DNA of 64,000 nt from Bacillus_AB infantis_B (GCF_008180445.1 NZ_VTER01000001.1:310001-374000); one strand, 5' to 3'. Positions 25,420 through 34,890 are shown, numbered from the stretch's first letter. The notes: generated from the letters alone by a model not told the origin. Made by a program: numbers and translations.

Positions 25420-26949
25420 TCAGCAATTATATAATTCCCCATATTTATCTTCAAGGTATTGAATAAGATACTCAGCATTCAGCTCTTCTCCTGTTACCTT
25501 TTGGATTAACACATCCGGGGTGAAGGTTTTTCCATACTGATGAATATTGTCTTTCAGCCATTGCATGATGGTGCTGAAATCGCCTTCTGCTATCTTTTCC
25601 CCAAAATCGGGGATTTGTTTTTTTATTGTTTCCAGGATTTGCGCTGCATACAGATTGCCCAAAGCATACGAAGGGAAATAGCCAAACCCGCCAAATGACC
25701 AGTGTACATCCTGAAGCACTCCTGCCGTATCTGTCTCAGGTGCAATTCCCAGATAATCCTCCATCTTTTTATTCCATGCTTCCGGAAGATCTTTTGCAGA
25801 AAGCGTCCCTTCGAACAAGCTTTTTTCAATTTCATAGCGGAGCATGATATGGAGATTATAGGTCAATTCATCAGCTTCCACCCTGATAAGGGAAGGATTA
25901 ACCGCATTTATCGCCTTGTAAAACTGATCTTCGGTTACATCCGCAAGCTGCCCGGGGAAGGTTTTCTGGAATTCAGGATAAAAGCGGCTCCAGAACTGTC
26001 TGCTTCTGCCAACCATATTTTCAAGGAATCTCGATTGGGATTCATGAATGCCGAAGGATGCCCCTTCCCTGAGGCAAGTGCCTTCAAGAGCAGGATCAAT
26101 CTGCTGTTCATAAATTCCGTGACCCGCTTCATGGATCGTGCCGAACAGGGCGGTCAATACATTGTATTCAGCATATCTGGTTGTAATTCTGACATCTCTC
26201 GTATTGATTGGCTGTGCAAAAGGATGGACTGTTTCATCCAGCCGGCCTGCATCCAGATCAAAGCCGATCTCAGGAAGAATTCTCCTGTTGAATTCCTTCT
26301 GTTTGCCAACAGGGAAAGACTGTCTGACGATTTCAACCGGCAGAACTGCACCAGAATTTTGTATCTTCTTCAGCAGCTCCACACTGCTTTTGCGCAGGGA
26401 TGAAAAAAGAGGATCCAGCTTTTTTACTGTCAGCCCCGGTTCAAAATCTTCCAATAGTGCATCATATGGATGATTATATTCGCCATAAAGCTTTATGAAT
26501 TGTTTTTTGAAATCTATGATCTTTTCCAGATAAGGAAGGTAATGCATGAAATCATTCTTTTCCCGGGCTTCCTCCCAGGCATTGTTGGCTTCTGCAGTCA
26601 GAATGCTATATTCATTGTACAAGTCAACAGGGATGCTTTTTGATTTGTCATAAAATATTTTTCTTTCCCTTATCCTTGCCTGCATTCTTTCATCCAGATG
26701 AACAGTTTTTTCTTCATCATCCAGAATGGCAAGCACCTCTCCGAGTTCCCCGCTTACCTGAAGCTTGAAGATTTCCGTTTCAAGCGTCCCGATTGACTTG
26801 GAGAAAAATCCTCTTCCTTTTTTCGGAGCCATCACCTTCTGATCCCAGCCCAAAAGGCTGGAAATGCTTGTTAAATGAGTTATTTTTTCATCGATTTTTT
26901 CAAATTTCTTTAGGGCAGCTTCATATGAAAGCACAGCGGCAGTTTGCAT
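25420..26949 (-). CDS. M32 family metallocarboxypeptidase (Taq type)
   Basis: A 509-residue cytoplasmic zinc carboxypeptidase. The HEXXH motif is in TIHEAGHGIYEQQ (about residue 245), followed by GIHESQSRFLENMVGRS, which supplies the third ligand, and ITTRYAEYN before it; these are M32 hallmarks. The length matches B. subtilis YpwA. It removes C-terminal amino acids from peptides. ATG 26949 has GGGGGGAAACC upstream; the longer frame to 27021 lacks a ribosome site. Monocistronic. Confidence 0.93.
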   Translation of the reverse strand: MQTAAVLSYEAALKKFEKIDEKITHLTSISSLLGWDQKVMAPKKGRGFFSKSIGTLETEIFKLQVSGELGEVLAILDDEEKTVHLDERMQARIRERKIFYDKSKSIPVDLYNEYSILTAEANNAWEEAREKNDFMHYLPYLEKIIDFKKQFIKLYGEYNHPYDALLEDFEPGLTVKKLDPLFSSLRKSSVELLKKIQNSGAVLPVEIVRQSFPVGKQKEFNRRILPEIGFDLDAGRLDETVHPFAQPINTRDVRITTRYAEYNVLTALFGTIHEAGHGIYEQQIDPALEGTCLREGASFGIHESQSRFLENMVGRSRQFWSRFYPEFQKTFPGQLADVTEDQFYKAINAVNPSLIRVEADELTYNLHIMLRYEIEKSLFEGTLSAKDLPEAWNKKMEDYLGIAPETDTAGVLQDVHWSFGGFGYFPSYALGNLYAAQILETIKKQIPDFGEKIAEGDFSTIMQWLKDNIHQYGKTFTPDVLIQKVTGEELNAEYLIQYLEDKYGELYNC

Positions 26950-27021
26950 TAGGTTTCCCCCCAGATATAAGTTTTTCTCAAAATAGAATATTCGGTCTAT
27001 TTTATTATAAAAAGAATGCAT

Positions 27022-27295
27022 TCCTTTTTCAAGAAGCTTTAATCGTGTTCTGCATAGATTCTTGGCTCATTAGCGGGAAACAAAGCTCAAATAGCCTATT
27101 AATAAAAAGAATCCCACTGTCATAGCGGATAGGCACCAAAGCCTTTCTAAAATAATTTTTCATTCCACTTTTCCCAGTCTTAGGTTTAATCGTTTGTACC
27201 TAATAAAAGCATTTTTTTTCTTATTATTTTCCAAAGATGTTAGAATAGTATTATTCGAAATTTCTGTCATCTATTGAGAAAGAAGGTAGCTTATT
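27022..27295. other. Divergent intergenic region
   Basis: Holds the promoters of the M32 gene (minus) and the 2-hydroxyacid dehydrogenase (plus). GATTCTT (27057-27063) and AAGAATC (27107-27113) form a 7-bp inverted repeat around a TTGGCTCATTAGCGGGAAAC segment that resembles part of the element at 38270-38347. Confidence 0.3.
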
Positions 27296-28252
27296 TTGTC
27301 CACAAAAACAATGATACTCACACAAGATCTGCGTGAAGACCTGTTAAAGAATGTTAAAAACGCTATGCCAGGATGGAATATTATCGCAGGAAAAGATCCT
27401 GAAATCTGGAAAAGCCATCTGATGGATGCTGAAATTATAGCAGGATGGAAAAAAGATACAGCCCAAGCGGCGGACAGCAAAAACCTCCGCTGGATTCAAA
27501 CCTGGAGTGCAGGCGTCAATAATCTTCCGCTTGAAAAGCTGGAAAAAAACAATGTCTTCCTGACAAGCGCGAACGGAGTCCATGCTTACCCGATTTCTGA
27601 GACTATTTTTGGACTGATGCTCGCTCTCACCCGGAAATTACATACCTATGTGAGAAACCAGGAAGAGAAGAAGTGGCATCACAGCCATATGAACCAGGAA
27701 ATCCACAAAAAGACCATCGGGATCATCGGTGCGGGTGAAATCGGCCGCGAAACAGCCAAAATCGCTAAAGCATTTGGCATGAAAGTAATTGGAGTAAGGC
27801 ACTCCGGAAAAGAAGAACAGTATTTTGACGAAATGCACACTGCCGAAAAGCTGGATGATATTCTGCCTCACTGTGATTATATTGTCATCACACTCCCTCT
27901 AACAGCTGAAACACACTCTATGTTTTCCGCATCACAGTTTAGCAGGATGAAAAACTCTGCATTCTTAATCAATATTGGCAGAGGTGAAATCCTGGTCGAA
28001 CAGGATTTGATCACTGCCCTTAAAGATGGCGAGATTGCCGGAGCAGGTCTGGACGTTTTTGAAAAGGAACCTCTCCAGGAGAGCAGCCCTCTCTGGGAAA
28101 TGGAAAATGTAATTATCACACCACACACTTCCGGCTCAACCGAATATTACGACGAAAGGGTCATCAACGATATTCTTGTTCCCAACCTGAAGGAATATAT
28201 AGAAGGTAAGAAGCCTGCCCGCAATCTTGTTGATTACAGGAAAGGCTACTGA
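27296..28252 (+). CDS. D-2-hydroxyacid dehydrogenase (NAD-binding)
   Basis: A 318-residue enzyme that interconverts 2-oxo and D-2-hydroxy acids with NAD(P)H. The Rossmann glycine motif is IGIIGAGEIGRETAKIAKAFG (about residues 142-162), with the catalytic Arg in NIGRGEILVEQDL, Glu in FEKEPLQ and His in TPHTSG. The start is TTG 27296, behind GAAGG. The substrate-binding domain is diverged and resembles the phosphoglycerate-dehydrogenase-like YoaD/GhrA group. It is followed after 100 bp by a small gene. Confidence 0.88.
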   Translation: MSTKTMILTQDLREDLLKNVKNAMPGWNIIAGKDPEIWKSHLMDAEIIAGWKKDTAQAADSKNLRWIQTWSAGVNNLPLEKLEKNNVFLTSANGVHAYPISETIFGLMLALTRKLHTYVRNQEEKKWHHSHMNQEIHKKTIGIIGAGEIGRETAKIAKAFGMKVIGVRHSGKEEQYFDEMHTAEKLDDILPHCDYIVITLPLTAETHSMFSASQFSRMKNSAFLINIGRGEILVEQDLITALKDGEIAGAGLDVFEKEPLQESSPLWEMENVIITPHTSGSTEYYDERVINDILVPNLKEYIEGKKPARNLVDYRKGY

Positions 28253-28351
28253 CATATTCCAGTACCCTTCTGACTGCAGGTGACGAACGTATTCTATAAA
28301 CCAGGAGATATGCATAGTTTGTAAAGGGGAAAATAAAAAGGGGGAATAAAA

Positions 28352-28633
28352 ATGAGCGTGATCCATGATCAGTTCGATGCCATTTCTATCCGGAATGTCC
28401 ATCGGCAGCTGAAAGAAATACAAATGATCGCTACCACAAACAGATGCATAGACTGGGAGCTTGCTTCGGCCCTGGACCAGGTTACAAGGGCGGCCGGAAT
28501 GCTCTGCAATGTTATAGAAGAACATCTGGATGGGACCCGGAGTGATGTTGATGCCCTCTATTATATAGAGGAAAAACTGTCGGCTGCCCTTTCCATGGCA
28601 AAGAAAATTGATAACCGCAGGGAGCCTGTATAA
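28352..28633 (+). CDS. Hypothetical helical protein
   Basis: A 93-residue, entirely alpha-helical, soluble protein starting at ATG 28352 behind AAAAGGGGG. No domain recognised. The pattern NVHRQLKEIQMIATTNRCIDWELASALDQVTRAAG... suggests a four-helix bundle. It ends just before a strong terminator at 28660, so it is a real transcript end. Function unknown. Confidence 0.65.
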   Translation: MSVIHDQFDAISIRNVHRQLKEIQMIATTNRCIDWELASALDQVTRAAGMLCNVIEEHLDGTRSDVDALYYIEEKLSAALSMAKKIDNRREPV

Positions 28634-28659
28634 AAACACCGGCATTAAAGCTGCACGAC

Positions 28660-28705
28660 AAAAAGCCAAGAGAGAGAAGCGTATATTTCTCTCCCTTGGC
28701 TTTTT
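28660..28705. terminator. Bidirectional terminator
   Basis: AAAAAGCCAAG and GAGAGAA pair with TTCTCTC and TTGGCTTTTT in one long stem with a small bulge. It lies between the convergent genes at 28633 and 28789. Confidence 0.85.
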
Positions 28706-28788
28706 GCGGTTTAGAGCAGTGTACGGCTTTTTCTTTTGAGAGAACAAAGTTTGCTGCCTTGGAAGTATTATTAGCTAACCTTCTGATA

Positions 28789-30309
28789 TCAATCTTCCAG
28801 CTTCTTAAGCCTGATCATATTCCAGGACATTTTTGGCAATACAGCAGTAAGAGTTCCTTTTTCTATATATGAGTCATTGCCCTTCTGTGGTTTGACTTGC
28901 TCATCATTGATTGAATTTACCGCTTTTGGATTTTCATGTTTGAGTATTATCTGTTCGACTAATTGATACCCCTCAAACGACCGGATATCCACATCGACCA
29001 GCAATTGAGTGTCCAGGCTGCGATTTACTGCAAAGATGACGAGTTCTTCATTTTCTTCATTATAGACCACTGACTGGTCTAAATACGGCACATCAGTAAA
29101 GTCTTTACTGTCATATTTGGGTGAATCAACAATTGAATGAAGTGCTGTACCGCGTCCATAAACAGAAGTATAGTAGTATGGATAGAAAATGGCTTGCTTC
29201 CAAATACCGCCTCCTGTTTCTGTCATAATAGGTGCAATGACATTTACCAGCTGGGCCATACAAGCGATTTTCACACGATCCGAATGCTTTAGCAGTGTAT
29301 TCAGCATGCTGCCTACAAGCAAAGCATCCTCGAATGTATAAATATCCTCCAATAATGGAGGCGACACAGACCAAGGCTCAATGGTCTTGTCCTGATCATT
29401 GGAATGAAACCAAACATTCCATTCGTCAAAACTTAAGTTCATTGTTTTTTTACTGCGTTTCTTTGCCTTCATATAATCACATGCAGCAGTGACAGTTTTG
29501 ATGAAATTGTCCATATCCAATGTACTGGCCAAGTAGTTTGCCGTGTCATTATCTCGATTCCCATAATATTGATGAAGAGATATATAATCAGCAGCTTCAT
29601 ATGTATGTTCGAGTGTTTCTGCTTCCCATTCAGGAAATGTTGGCATGCCTGAGCCGGAGCTTCCGCAGCTGACCAGTTCAATCGAAGGATCGACCAATTT
29701 CATCGCCTTGGCAGTTTCAGCAGCAAGCCTTCCATATTCATATGCCGTTTTCATGCCAATCTGCCAGGGTCCATCCATTTCATTTCCTAAACACCAGACC
29801 TTTATATGGTGAGGTTCAGTATAGCCATGTTCTTTTCTCAAATCACTCCAATATGTACCGCCGGGATGATTGCAGTATTCCACTAAATTTCGTGCAGCAT
29901 CAATGCCCCTGGTACCTAAATTAACAGCCATCATGACTTCTGCATTGACTTTCTTCGCCCAGGCTGCAAATTCGTTAGTCCCAACTTCGTTTTTCTCCAG
30001 TGAGTTCCAGGCTAAATCCAGGCGTTTTGGCCTCAATTCTTTTGGTCCGACTCCATCTTCCCAGTTGTAAGCTGACACCATATTCCCCCCGGGATAGCGG
30101 ATGATCGGCACCCTCAGCTCTTTTACCAGTTCAATGACATCTTGTCGGAATCCATCCTCATCAGCACTGGCATGCGAAAGTTCGTATATTCCCCCATATA
30201 CGGCACGGCCCAGCTGCTCTATGAAAGATCCATAGATCCTGGGGTCAATATCGGATATTGTAAACGACTTGTCTATCAGCATTTTTGCTTTATGTCCATT
30301 CAAAGTCAT
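28789..30309 (-). CDS. abfA: GH51 alpha-L-arabinofuranosidase
   Basis: A 506-residue intracellular glycosidase that releases L-arabinofuranosyl residues from arabino-oligosaccharides. The acid/base Glu is in WCLGNEMDGPWQ (about residue 173) and the nucleophile Glu in LSFDEWNVWF (about 292), with RYPGGNMVSAYNW typical of the GH51 barrel. A C-terminal beta-sandwich follows. No signal peptide. ATG 30309 is chosen, because GAAAGGTGA lies 7 bases before it. No araBAD, transporter or other hemicellulose genes are nearby, so it is isolated here. No complete AraR box or cre site was found upstream. Confidence 0.93.
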   Translation of the reverse strand: MTLNGHKAKMLIDKSFTISDIDPRIYGSFIEQLGRAVYGGIYELSHASADEDGFRQDVIELVKELRVPIIRYPGGNMVSAYNWEDGVGPKELRPKRLDLAWNSLEKNEVGTNEFAAWAKKVNAEVMMAVNLGTRGIDAARNLVEYCNHPGGTYWSDLRKEHGYTEPHHIKVWCLGNEMDGPWQIGMKTAYEYGRLAAETAKAMKLVDPSIELVSCGSSGSGMPTFPEWEAETLEHTYEAADYISLHQYYGNRDNDTANYLASTLDMDNFIKTVTAACDYMKAKKRSKKTMNLSFDEWNVWFHSNDQDKTIEPWSVSPPLLEDIYTFEDALLVGSMLNTLLKHSDRVKIACMAQLVNVIAPIMTETGGGIWKQAIFYPYYYTSVYGRGTALHSIVDSPKYDSKDFTDVPYLDQSVVYNEENEELVIFAVNRSLDTQLLVDVDIRSFEGYQLVEQIILKHENPKAVNSINDEQVKPQKGNDSYIEKGTLTAVLPKMSWNMIRLKKLED

Positions 30310-30825
30310 TATTCTCACCTTTCTATCTATAAAATATTTATTTCAAAATCTGTATGTACCCTCAAATAGAACTAACTTATTTATATTGTTTAGTGGTTAT
30401 ACAAAGTATTGGCTGTTCAACCCTTGAATACCTTTTTTCTCTTGAAATTTGGCATCCTTTTTTAAAAAAGTCAGAAAATTTTCTTTAGAAAATCCTTAAT
30501 AACCAAAAAAACCAGTCCCCCTAAGGAACTGGTTTCTGATTGCTTATGTAAGCCACTTTTGCCGTAATAAATATAAGAAAGTTTTAAACCACCACTCCTC
30601 AAAGTGGGTGTTTGCAGAAACCTTCCTGCATGTCCTCCTTGTCACAAGTGACAGAGGCTTGTCATTCCAGCTTCGATATAAAACTCCCTATTACAGCTTA
30701 AAGGTTAAAACTTTATTATGGTTACGGGCAAAGCAGCTTGTATTTATATATTACCTCATTTGCGCTTCCAGCTCAACTGTTTTGTCTGGAAACGGAGGAG
30801 CCTTCCGGCTGGAAATTATTTCATG
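30310..30825. other. Intergenic region with three consecutive hairpins
   Basis: About 515 bp without a gene. It contains a terminator (30509-30535) and, on the plus strand, three adjoining hairpins: 30586-30613 (AAACCACCACT / AGTGGGTGTTT, imperfect), 30614-30629 (GCAG / CTGC) and 30634-30657 (CCTC..TGTCAC / GTGACA..GAGG). The arrangement is reminiscent of the structured end of IS200/IS605-type elements, but no transposase remains. Confidence 0.35.
30509..30535 (-). terminator. Hairpin terminator
   Basis: AAACCAGT / ACTGGTTT stem with additional C-G pairs, followed on the minus strand by T7. It probably ends transcripts coming from the PlsY-like gene or the hairpin region upstream. Confidence 0.65.
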
Positions 30826-31383
30826 CTAGGCTGCTTTTTTCGAAAAATAGTCGTTATGGGCTGCTATCACAATCAGGAGCATAATCACAAAAGCACCTGC
30901 TGCTGGAACGTCTCTTCCTAATAAATAGATGGAAACAGGCATTGCCGCCATTGCGATAAGCCCTGGAACCGTAAAGCGGCGCGTGACGCCCCATCCGGCA
31001 AGCAGCACAATAAAGGCAGCCAGCAGGCTTGCGGGGGCTAAATAAAGAGCCGATGCCAGATATACGACAACCCCCTTGCCTCCCCTGAATCCAAGGGGGG
31101 CCGGCCATATATGCCCGCACAGCACAGCGAAAGCACAGACCAGCAGTGCGGAATGCCCCAAAAAAGCATCAGCCGCAGCTAAAGCAGCCACTGTCTTCCC
31201 TGCATCAATCAAAACCGTATAAAAGAAACCCCTTTTTCCCAGTTCACGTCCAGCATTCCTTGCACCTGCGTTCCCGCTGCCCATCTGCCTGATATCTTTT
31301 CCCTGCCACTTTCTGGCCAGCAGATAAGCCCCGTTGATGCAGCCGGCTAAATAGCAGAGAATGAAAGCTGCTGCTGTATACAT
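30826..31383 (-). CDS. PlsY-like acyl-phosphate glycerol-3-phosphate acyltransferase
   Basis: A 185-residue membrane protein with five to six hydrophobic segments. It has the PlsY motifs in divergent form: GSGNAGARNAGRELG (usually GSGNxGATN), FRGGKGVVVYLA and HNDYF. PlsY transfers an acyl group from acyl-phosphate to glycerol-3-phosphate at the membrane. Because the motifs are altered and it is not in a housekeeping context, it is probably a second copy. ATG 31383 follows GGGGGGAAGG. The longer frame to 31563 overlaps the divergent gene at 31472. Confidence 0.75.
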   Translation of the reverse strand: MYTAAAFILCYLAGCINGAYLLARKWQGKDIRQMGSGNAGARNAGRELGKRGFFYTVLIDAGKTVAALAAADAFLGHSALLVCAFAVLCGHIWPAPLGFRGGKGVVVYLASALYLAPASLLAAFIVLLAGWGVTRRFTVPGLIAMAAMPVSIYLLGRDVPAAGAFVIMLLIVIAAHNDYFSKKAA

Positions 31384-31471
31384 AAACCTTCCCCCCGAAT
31401 AATTCTGCGGATGCCGGCAAAAATAGAGTGAAGCAGCCCAGTCCTGATCTGGAAGAAAGGTGATAGGCCCA

Positions 31472-31747
31472 ATGTTCCCTGTTATACATACCAACTTTTG
31501 GGATGCCGTTTTTGCCGTGCCTGCGGTTCTTATTGTAACACAGCTGCTGAAGCTGTATTTCAATATCCCTGGAAAAATAGTCCCGTCAGTTGCCTTGCTT
31601 TGCGGACTGGCAGTTTCTGTCCTGATCAGCCATAAGCATGATTTCGTGGCCGGCCTCTTTATGGGATGGTTTTATGGATATGCAGCGATAGGTTCATACA
31701 GCAGCCTGAAAGCTTCTATAAAATCTTTCAGGAACAGCAGCTCCTAA
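31472..31747 (+). CDS. Hypothetical small membrane protein
   Basis: A 91-residue protein with two to three hydrophobic segments (VLIVTQLLKLYF, SVALLCGLAVSVLI, VAGLFMGWFYGYAAIGSY). The layout recalls small holin-like proteins, but no family is claimed. ATG 31472 is chosen because AAAGGTGAT lies 7 bases before it. Its 3-prime end overlaps the convergent S9 peptidase gene by 4 bp. Confidence 0.6.
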   Translation: MFPVIHTNFWDAVFAVPAVLIVTQLLKLYFNIPGKIVPSVALLCGLAVSVLISHKHDFVAGLFMGWFYGYAAIGSYSSLKASIKSFRNSSS

Positions 31748-33537
31748 TGTTTAATCCTTCCGGAATATTCCTTGAGGAAGTCCCATGAAGCTGTATAAGC
31801 TTTAATATTATTCTCCCTTTTTACAAAGAAATGGCCTTCATCTTCAAAACGGATATACTCTACAGGATGCTGACGATTTTTCAGATCCTCCACAATCTGC
31901 TCTGTTTCCTCGATCGGCACTCTCGGATCGTTGGCACCGTGAAGAACCAGGAGCGGACATTGAATCCTGTCTGTTTTATGCAGCGGATCAATTTCATCGA
32001 AGAATGCCCCATCATTCTCTATGCTCCCATATTCAGCTTCCCTCATCTTCCGCCTCCATGGGCTGGTGTTCTGCAGGAAAGTCCGGAAGCTTGAAATTCC
32101 AACAATATCAATGGCAGAAGACCAGATGCCAGGGTAGTGGGTGATGGCAGCCAGGACCATGAAGCCCCCGTAGCTTCTTCCCATAATGCTGATCTGATCT
32201 TCGTCAGCTCCTCCCTCTGTTTTCAGCCAGTCGACAAGATGGACTAAATCACGTACAGAGTCCATCCGCTTTCTGACATCATCCAGATGGGTAAAGCTTT
32301 TACCATAGCCTGTGCTGCCCCTGACATTCGGCGTACATACAGCAAACCCCTTATCAAGGAAATACTGCAGGAATGGATTAAAAACAGCCCTTATCTGGCT
32401 TTCCGGCCCTCCGTGGACAAACACAACCACCGGAAGCTTTCCGTCAGCCTTTTTAGGCTTATAGTAGAATGCTGGAATCTCAAGTCCGTCAAAGGAAGCA
32501 AAAGAAATCAGTTCAGGAGCACACAGCTTTTCTTCTACCACAGGATCATGCGAAATGAACGTGGCCCTTTTAGCTTTATGTGATTTGAGATCAAGCTCCC
32601 AAATGTCTGAAGGATGCTGCGGCCCATTCAGGACAAAAGCAAGCCTGCTGTTATCAGGAGAAAAGGCAAAATCAGTAATGACTCCTGCAGGGGATTCCCA
32701 CTCTCTCACTTCATTCGATTCGGAATCAAACAATGCGCCTTTTGAAACCCCTCCTTCATTGATGGAAAAAGCCATCTTCTTTCTATCAGTGCTGAGCTTC
32801 AGCTCTTCCAAGTCCCACTCCTTCTCAACCAGCCATTGTGTTTCCAGGGTTTCAAGATCAAGTCTGGCAAGATTCATGAACTCCCGGTCCCTGTTGGAAA
32901 GCATATAAATCATTTTTCCATCTGAGCTGAACGCAGGACTGGCAAAAGCCGCTTCCCCTTCATGCTTTGTGAGCCACTGCACCATTCCTTCTGAAAGATC
33001 CAGCAGTCCAAGGTCATTATCAAGATTTGTGTTCACCTGCTCTATCAGCAGGGAGCTTCCTTCTGGATGCCATAGAAGGGGAGAAAAATTCCCATCTCCC
33101 TGGAATACCATTTTAACTTCAAAACTCTCAAGATTCTGAATATAAATATCGAAATAGGTGTTATGGCGGCGGTTGCTGGCCCAGGAAATCCACTTTCCAT
33201 CCGGGGATACCCCGCCATACTTGTGGATATGTTCAGGCGAGTCGGTCAGCCGGATGACTTCCCCTGTTTCGGTTAAAAGGAAAAGCTGCTGCTTTTCATT
33301 CACACCCTCATCCATGCCAAAAATCCTTTTACCGGTTCCTTGTATAAAGGAAACAAACATAATCCTTTCAGCGGTTTCAAGTACCTGATTAGGATTTCCG
33401 CCTTCAGAGTTTATTTCCCATATTTGCGGAAGCCCGGAAGCATCTGAGATGAAATTCAGCATTTTCCCCTGCTGTCCGTAGACAGGATTCTTCACGTTTC
33501 TGATATTCATGAAATTTTCAATTGTCAATTGTTCCAT
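31744..33537 (-). CDS. S9 family prolyl oligopeptidase/acylaminoacyl-peptidase
   Basis: A 597-residue cytoplasmic serine peptidase. A seven-bladed beta-propeller with TolB/WD-like repeats (residues about 15-330: SPDGKWISWASN, SSDGKMIYMLSN, SPDNSRLAFVLN) precedes the alpha/beta hydrolase domain. The catalytic Ser is in GRSYGGFM, the Asp in GANDPRVP and the His in DEGHFF. It cleaves short peptides that enter through the propeller. Start ATG 33537 overlaps the stop of the upstream M20 gene (TAATG), so the two are translationally coupled peptidases. Confidence 0.93.
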   Translation of the reverse strand: MEQLTIENFMNIRNVKNPVYGQQGKMLNFISDASGLPQIWEINSEGGNPNQVLETAERIMFVSFIQGTGKRIFGMDEGVNEKQQLFLLTETGEVIRLTDSPEHIHKYGGVSPDGKWISWASNRRHNTYFDIYIQNLESFEVKMVFQGDGNFSPLLWHPEGSSLLIEQVNTNLDNDLGLLDLSEGMVQWLTKHEGEAAFASPAFSSDGKMIYMLSNRDREFMNLARLDLETLETQWLVEKEWDLEELKLSTDRKKMAFSINEGGVSKGALFDSESNEVREWESPAGVITDFAFSPDNSRLAFVLNGPQHPSDIWELDLKSHKAKRATFISHDPVVEEKLCAPELISFASFDGLEIPAFYYKPKKADGKLPVVVFVHGGPESQIRAVFNPFLQYFLDKGFAVCTPNVRGSTGYGKSFTHLDDVRKRMDSVRDLVHLVDWLKTEGGADEDQISIMGRSYGGFMVLAAITHYPGIWSSAIDIVGISSFRTFLQNTSPWRRKMREAEYGSIENDGAFFDEIDPLHKTDRIQCPLLVLHGANDPRVPIEETEQIVEDLKNRQHPVEYIRFEDEGHFFVKRENNIKAYTASWDFLKEYSGRIKH

Positions 33538-34793
33538 TACAGGCTCCCTTCTGCATTATTTTTGCGCCTGCTGCCCAGGAGCGGACTGGAAATACCTTTG
33601 ACTCCCGCCAATCCCAGAATACATAGGAAAATGGCCTGCGGCCCATAATAGGCTTCCTTCGGATCAAAGTACTCTTCAAGTGTATGTATGCCCCCAAAGC
33701 TTCCGCCGCCGCCAAGTGTTACAGCCGGAATTCCAAGAGCAATCGGCACATTGGAGTCGGTGCTGCTGGCTTTCTCAAACGAAGCTGTGAAGCCAAGCTG
33801 CCTTGAAGCTTCCGCAGCGGTTTGGACGATGGCAGATTCTATATCCTGGCTGCCAGCCGGACGGTCCCCTACCTGCTTGATTTCAACTGTAATTCCGGAA
33901 CCAGCACCGGCAGCTCCTTTGATGATCGAGAGCGCTTCATTTTCAACCTTTGCCAGCTCATCTGCAGAAACAGAACGAAGATCAATGATCAATCTGGCTT
34001 CCGCTGCAATCGTATTGACCGAGGTCCCCCCGGAGACTATCCCTACATTAAAAGTTGTTTTCGGATCTTCCGGCACCTTAAGATCTGCTATGCCGGCAAT
34101 GGCTTTTCCTGCAGCATGAATGGCGCTCGGCGTACCGAAATCCCCAAAGCTGTGGCCGCCTGAGCCCTTATAGATAATCTCATATCTTTTACTGCCTGCA
34201 GCCAGATAAGTAATGCGCTCAGGGCTGCCCGGTTCAATGGAAATGAAGCCGTCTATCCCATGATCTTGTCCAAACAGCGCCTTGACTCCATTTAAATCCC
34301 CAAGTCCTTCTTCTCCGACCGTCGCTCCAAACAGAATATCCCCTTCTGTTTCGATTCCCGTTTCGTTAAACGCACGGATTAGAGTCAGTACGGCAGCCAG
34401 CCCCCTTCCGTCATCAGCGATGCCGGGAGCATAAATTTTTCCGTCTTTTTCTTTTGGGACTGTGTCAGTGCCTGCTGGAAAAACAGTATCAAGATGGGCA
34501 CAAACCGCAATCCTCGGTCCATTCCCCGTTCCCTTTCTGAGCCCGAATATATTGCCTGCATCATCTTTCGAAATATCTTCAATACCCAGTTCTTCCAGCC
34601 TTCGTCTATAATACTCCCCCCGCTCCCCCTCTTCGAAGGTCGGTGCAGGGATGCTCGTCAGCTCCTTTTGATCAGCCGATGTCCGGTCATTATCATTTTT
34701 TAAAAAGGATAGGCCCTTTTGTACAGCTGAAATGCCCGCTATTTTTTCCAATGCTTCTGCCGCGCTATTTTTCAATTCAGGATTTTCCGCCAA
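33537..34793 (-). CDS. M20 family metallopeptidase (tripeptidase T-like)
   Basis: A 418-residue dizinc aminopeptidase. Zinc ligands are visible in VCAHLDTVFPAG (His, Asp), GIADDGRGLAAVL (bridging Asp), VGEEGLGDLNG (catalytic Glu pair) and GGGGSFGGIHTLEE (late His). The dimerisation domain lies between, around KGSGGHSFGDFG. Start TTG 34793 follows AAAGGGGGAAG by 5 bases; the frame to 34835 has no ribosome site. It probably frees amino acids from di/tripeptides generated by the downstream S9 enzyme, with which it forms an operon. Confidence 0.9.
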   Translation of the reverse strand: MAENPELKNSAAEALEKIAGISAVQKGLSFLKNDNDRTSADQKELTSIPAPTFEEGERGEYYRRRLEELGIEDISKDDAGNIFGLRKGTGNGPRIAVCAHLDTVFPAGTDTVPKEKDGKIYAPGIADDGRGLAAVLTLIRAFNETGIETEGDILFGATVGEEGLGDLNGVKALFGQDHGIDGFISIEPGSPERITYLAAGSKRYEIIYKGSGGHSFGDFGTPSAIHAAGKAIAGIADLKVPEDPKTTFNVGIVSGGTSVNTIAAEARLIIDLRSVSADELAKVENEALSIIKGAAGAGSGITVEIKQVGDRPAGSQDIESAIVQTAAEASRQLGFTASFEKASSTDSNVPIALGIPAVTLGGGGSFGGIHTLEEYFDPKEAYYGPQAIFLCILGLAGVKGISSPLLGSRRKNNAEGSL

Positions 34794-34890
34794 TGTTCTT
34801 CCCCCTTTGCAAAGTCTATTATTATTATATTCCAAAAATTAAATGTATTGTTGCTGGAAGGCTTCAGAAGATTTTCTCTTTAAGAAAAAA

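Noticed and set aside
25702..26403. 233-codon plus-strand frame
   Set aside because: Antisense to the M32 carboxypeptidase catalytic region, whose HEXXH motif is unambiguous.
28136..28747. 203-codon minus-strand frame
   Set aside because: It covers the antisense of the dehydrogenase end and of the 93-residue gene, crosses a strong bidirectional terminator, and has no ribosome site.
30310..30400. AraR operator upstream of the arabinofuranosidase gene
   Set aside because: CTGTATGTAC at about 30350 matches only half of the AraR box, without the second half.
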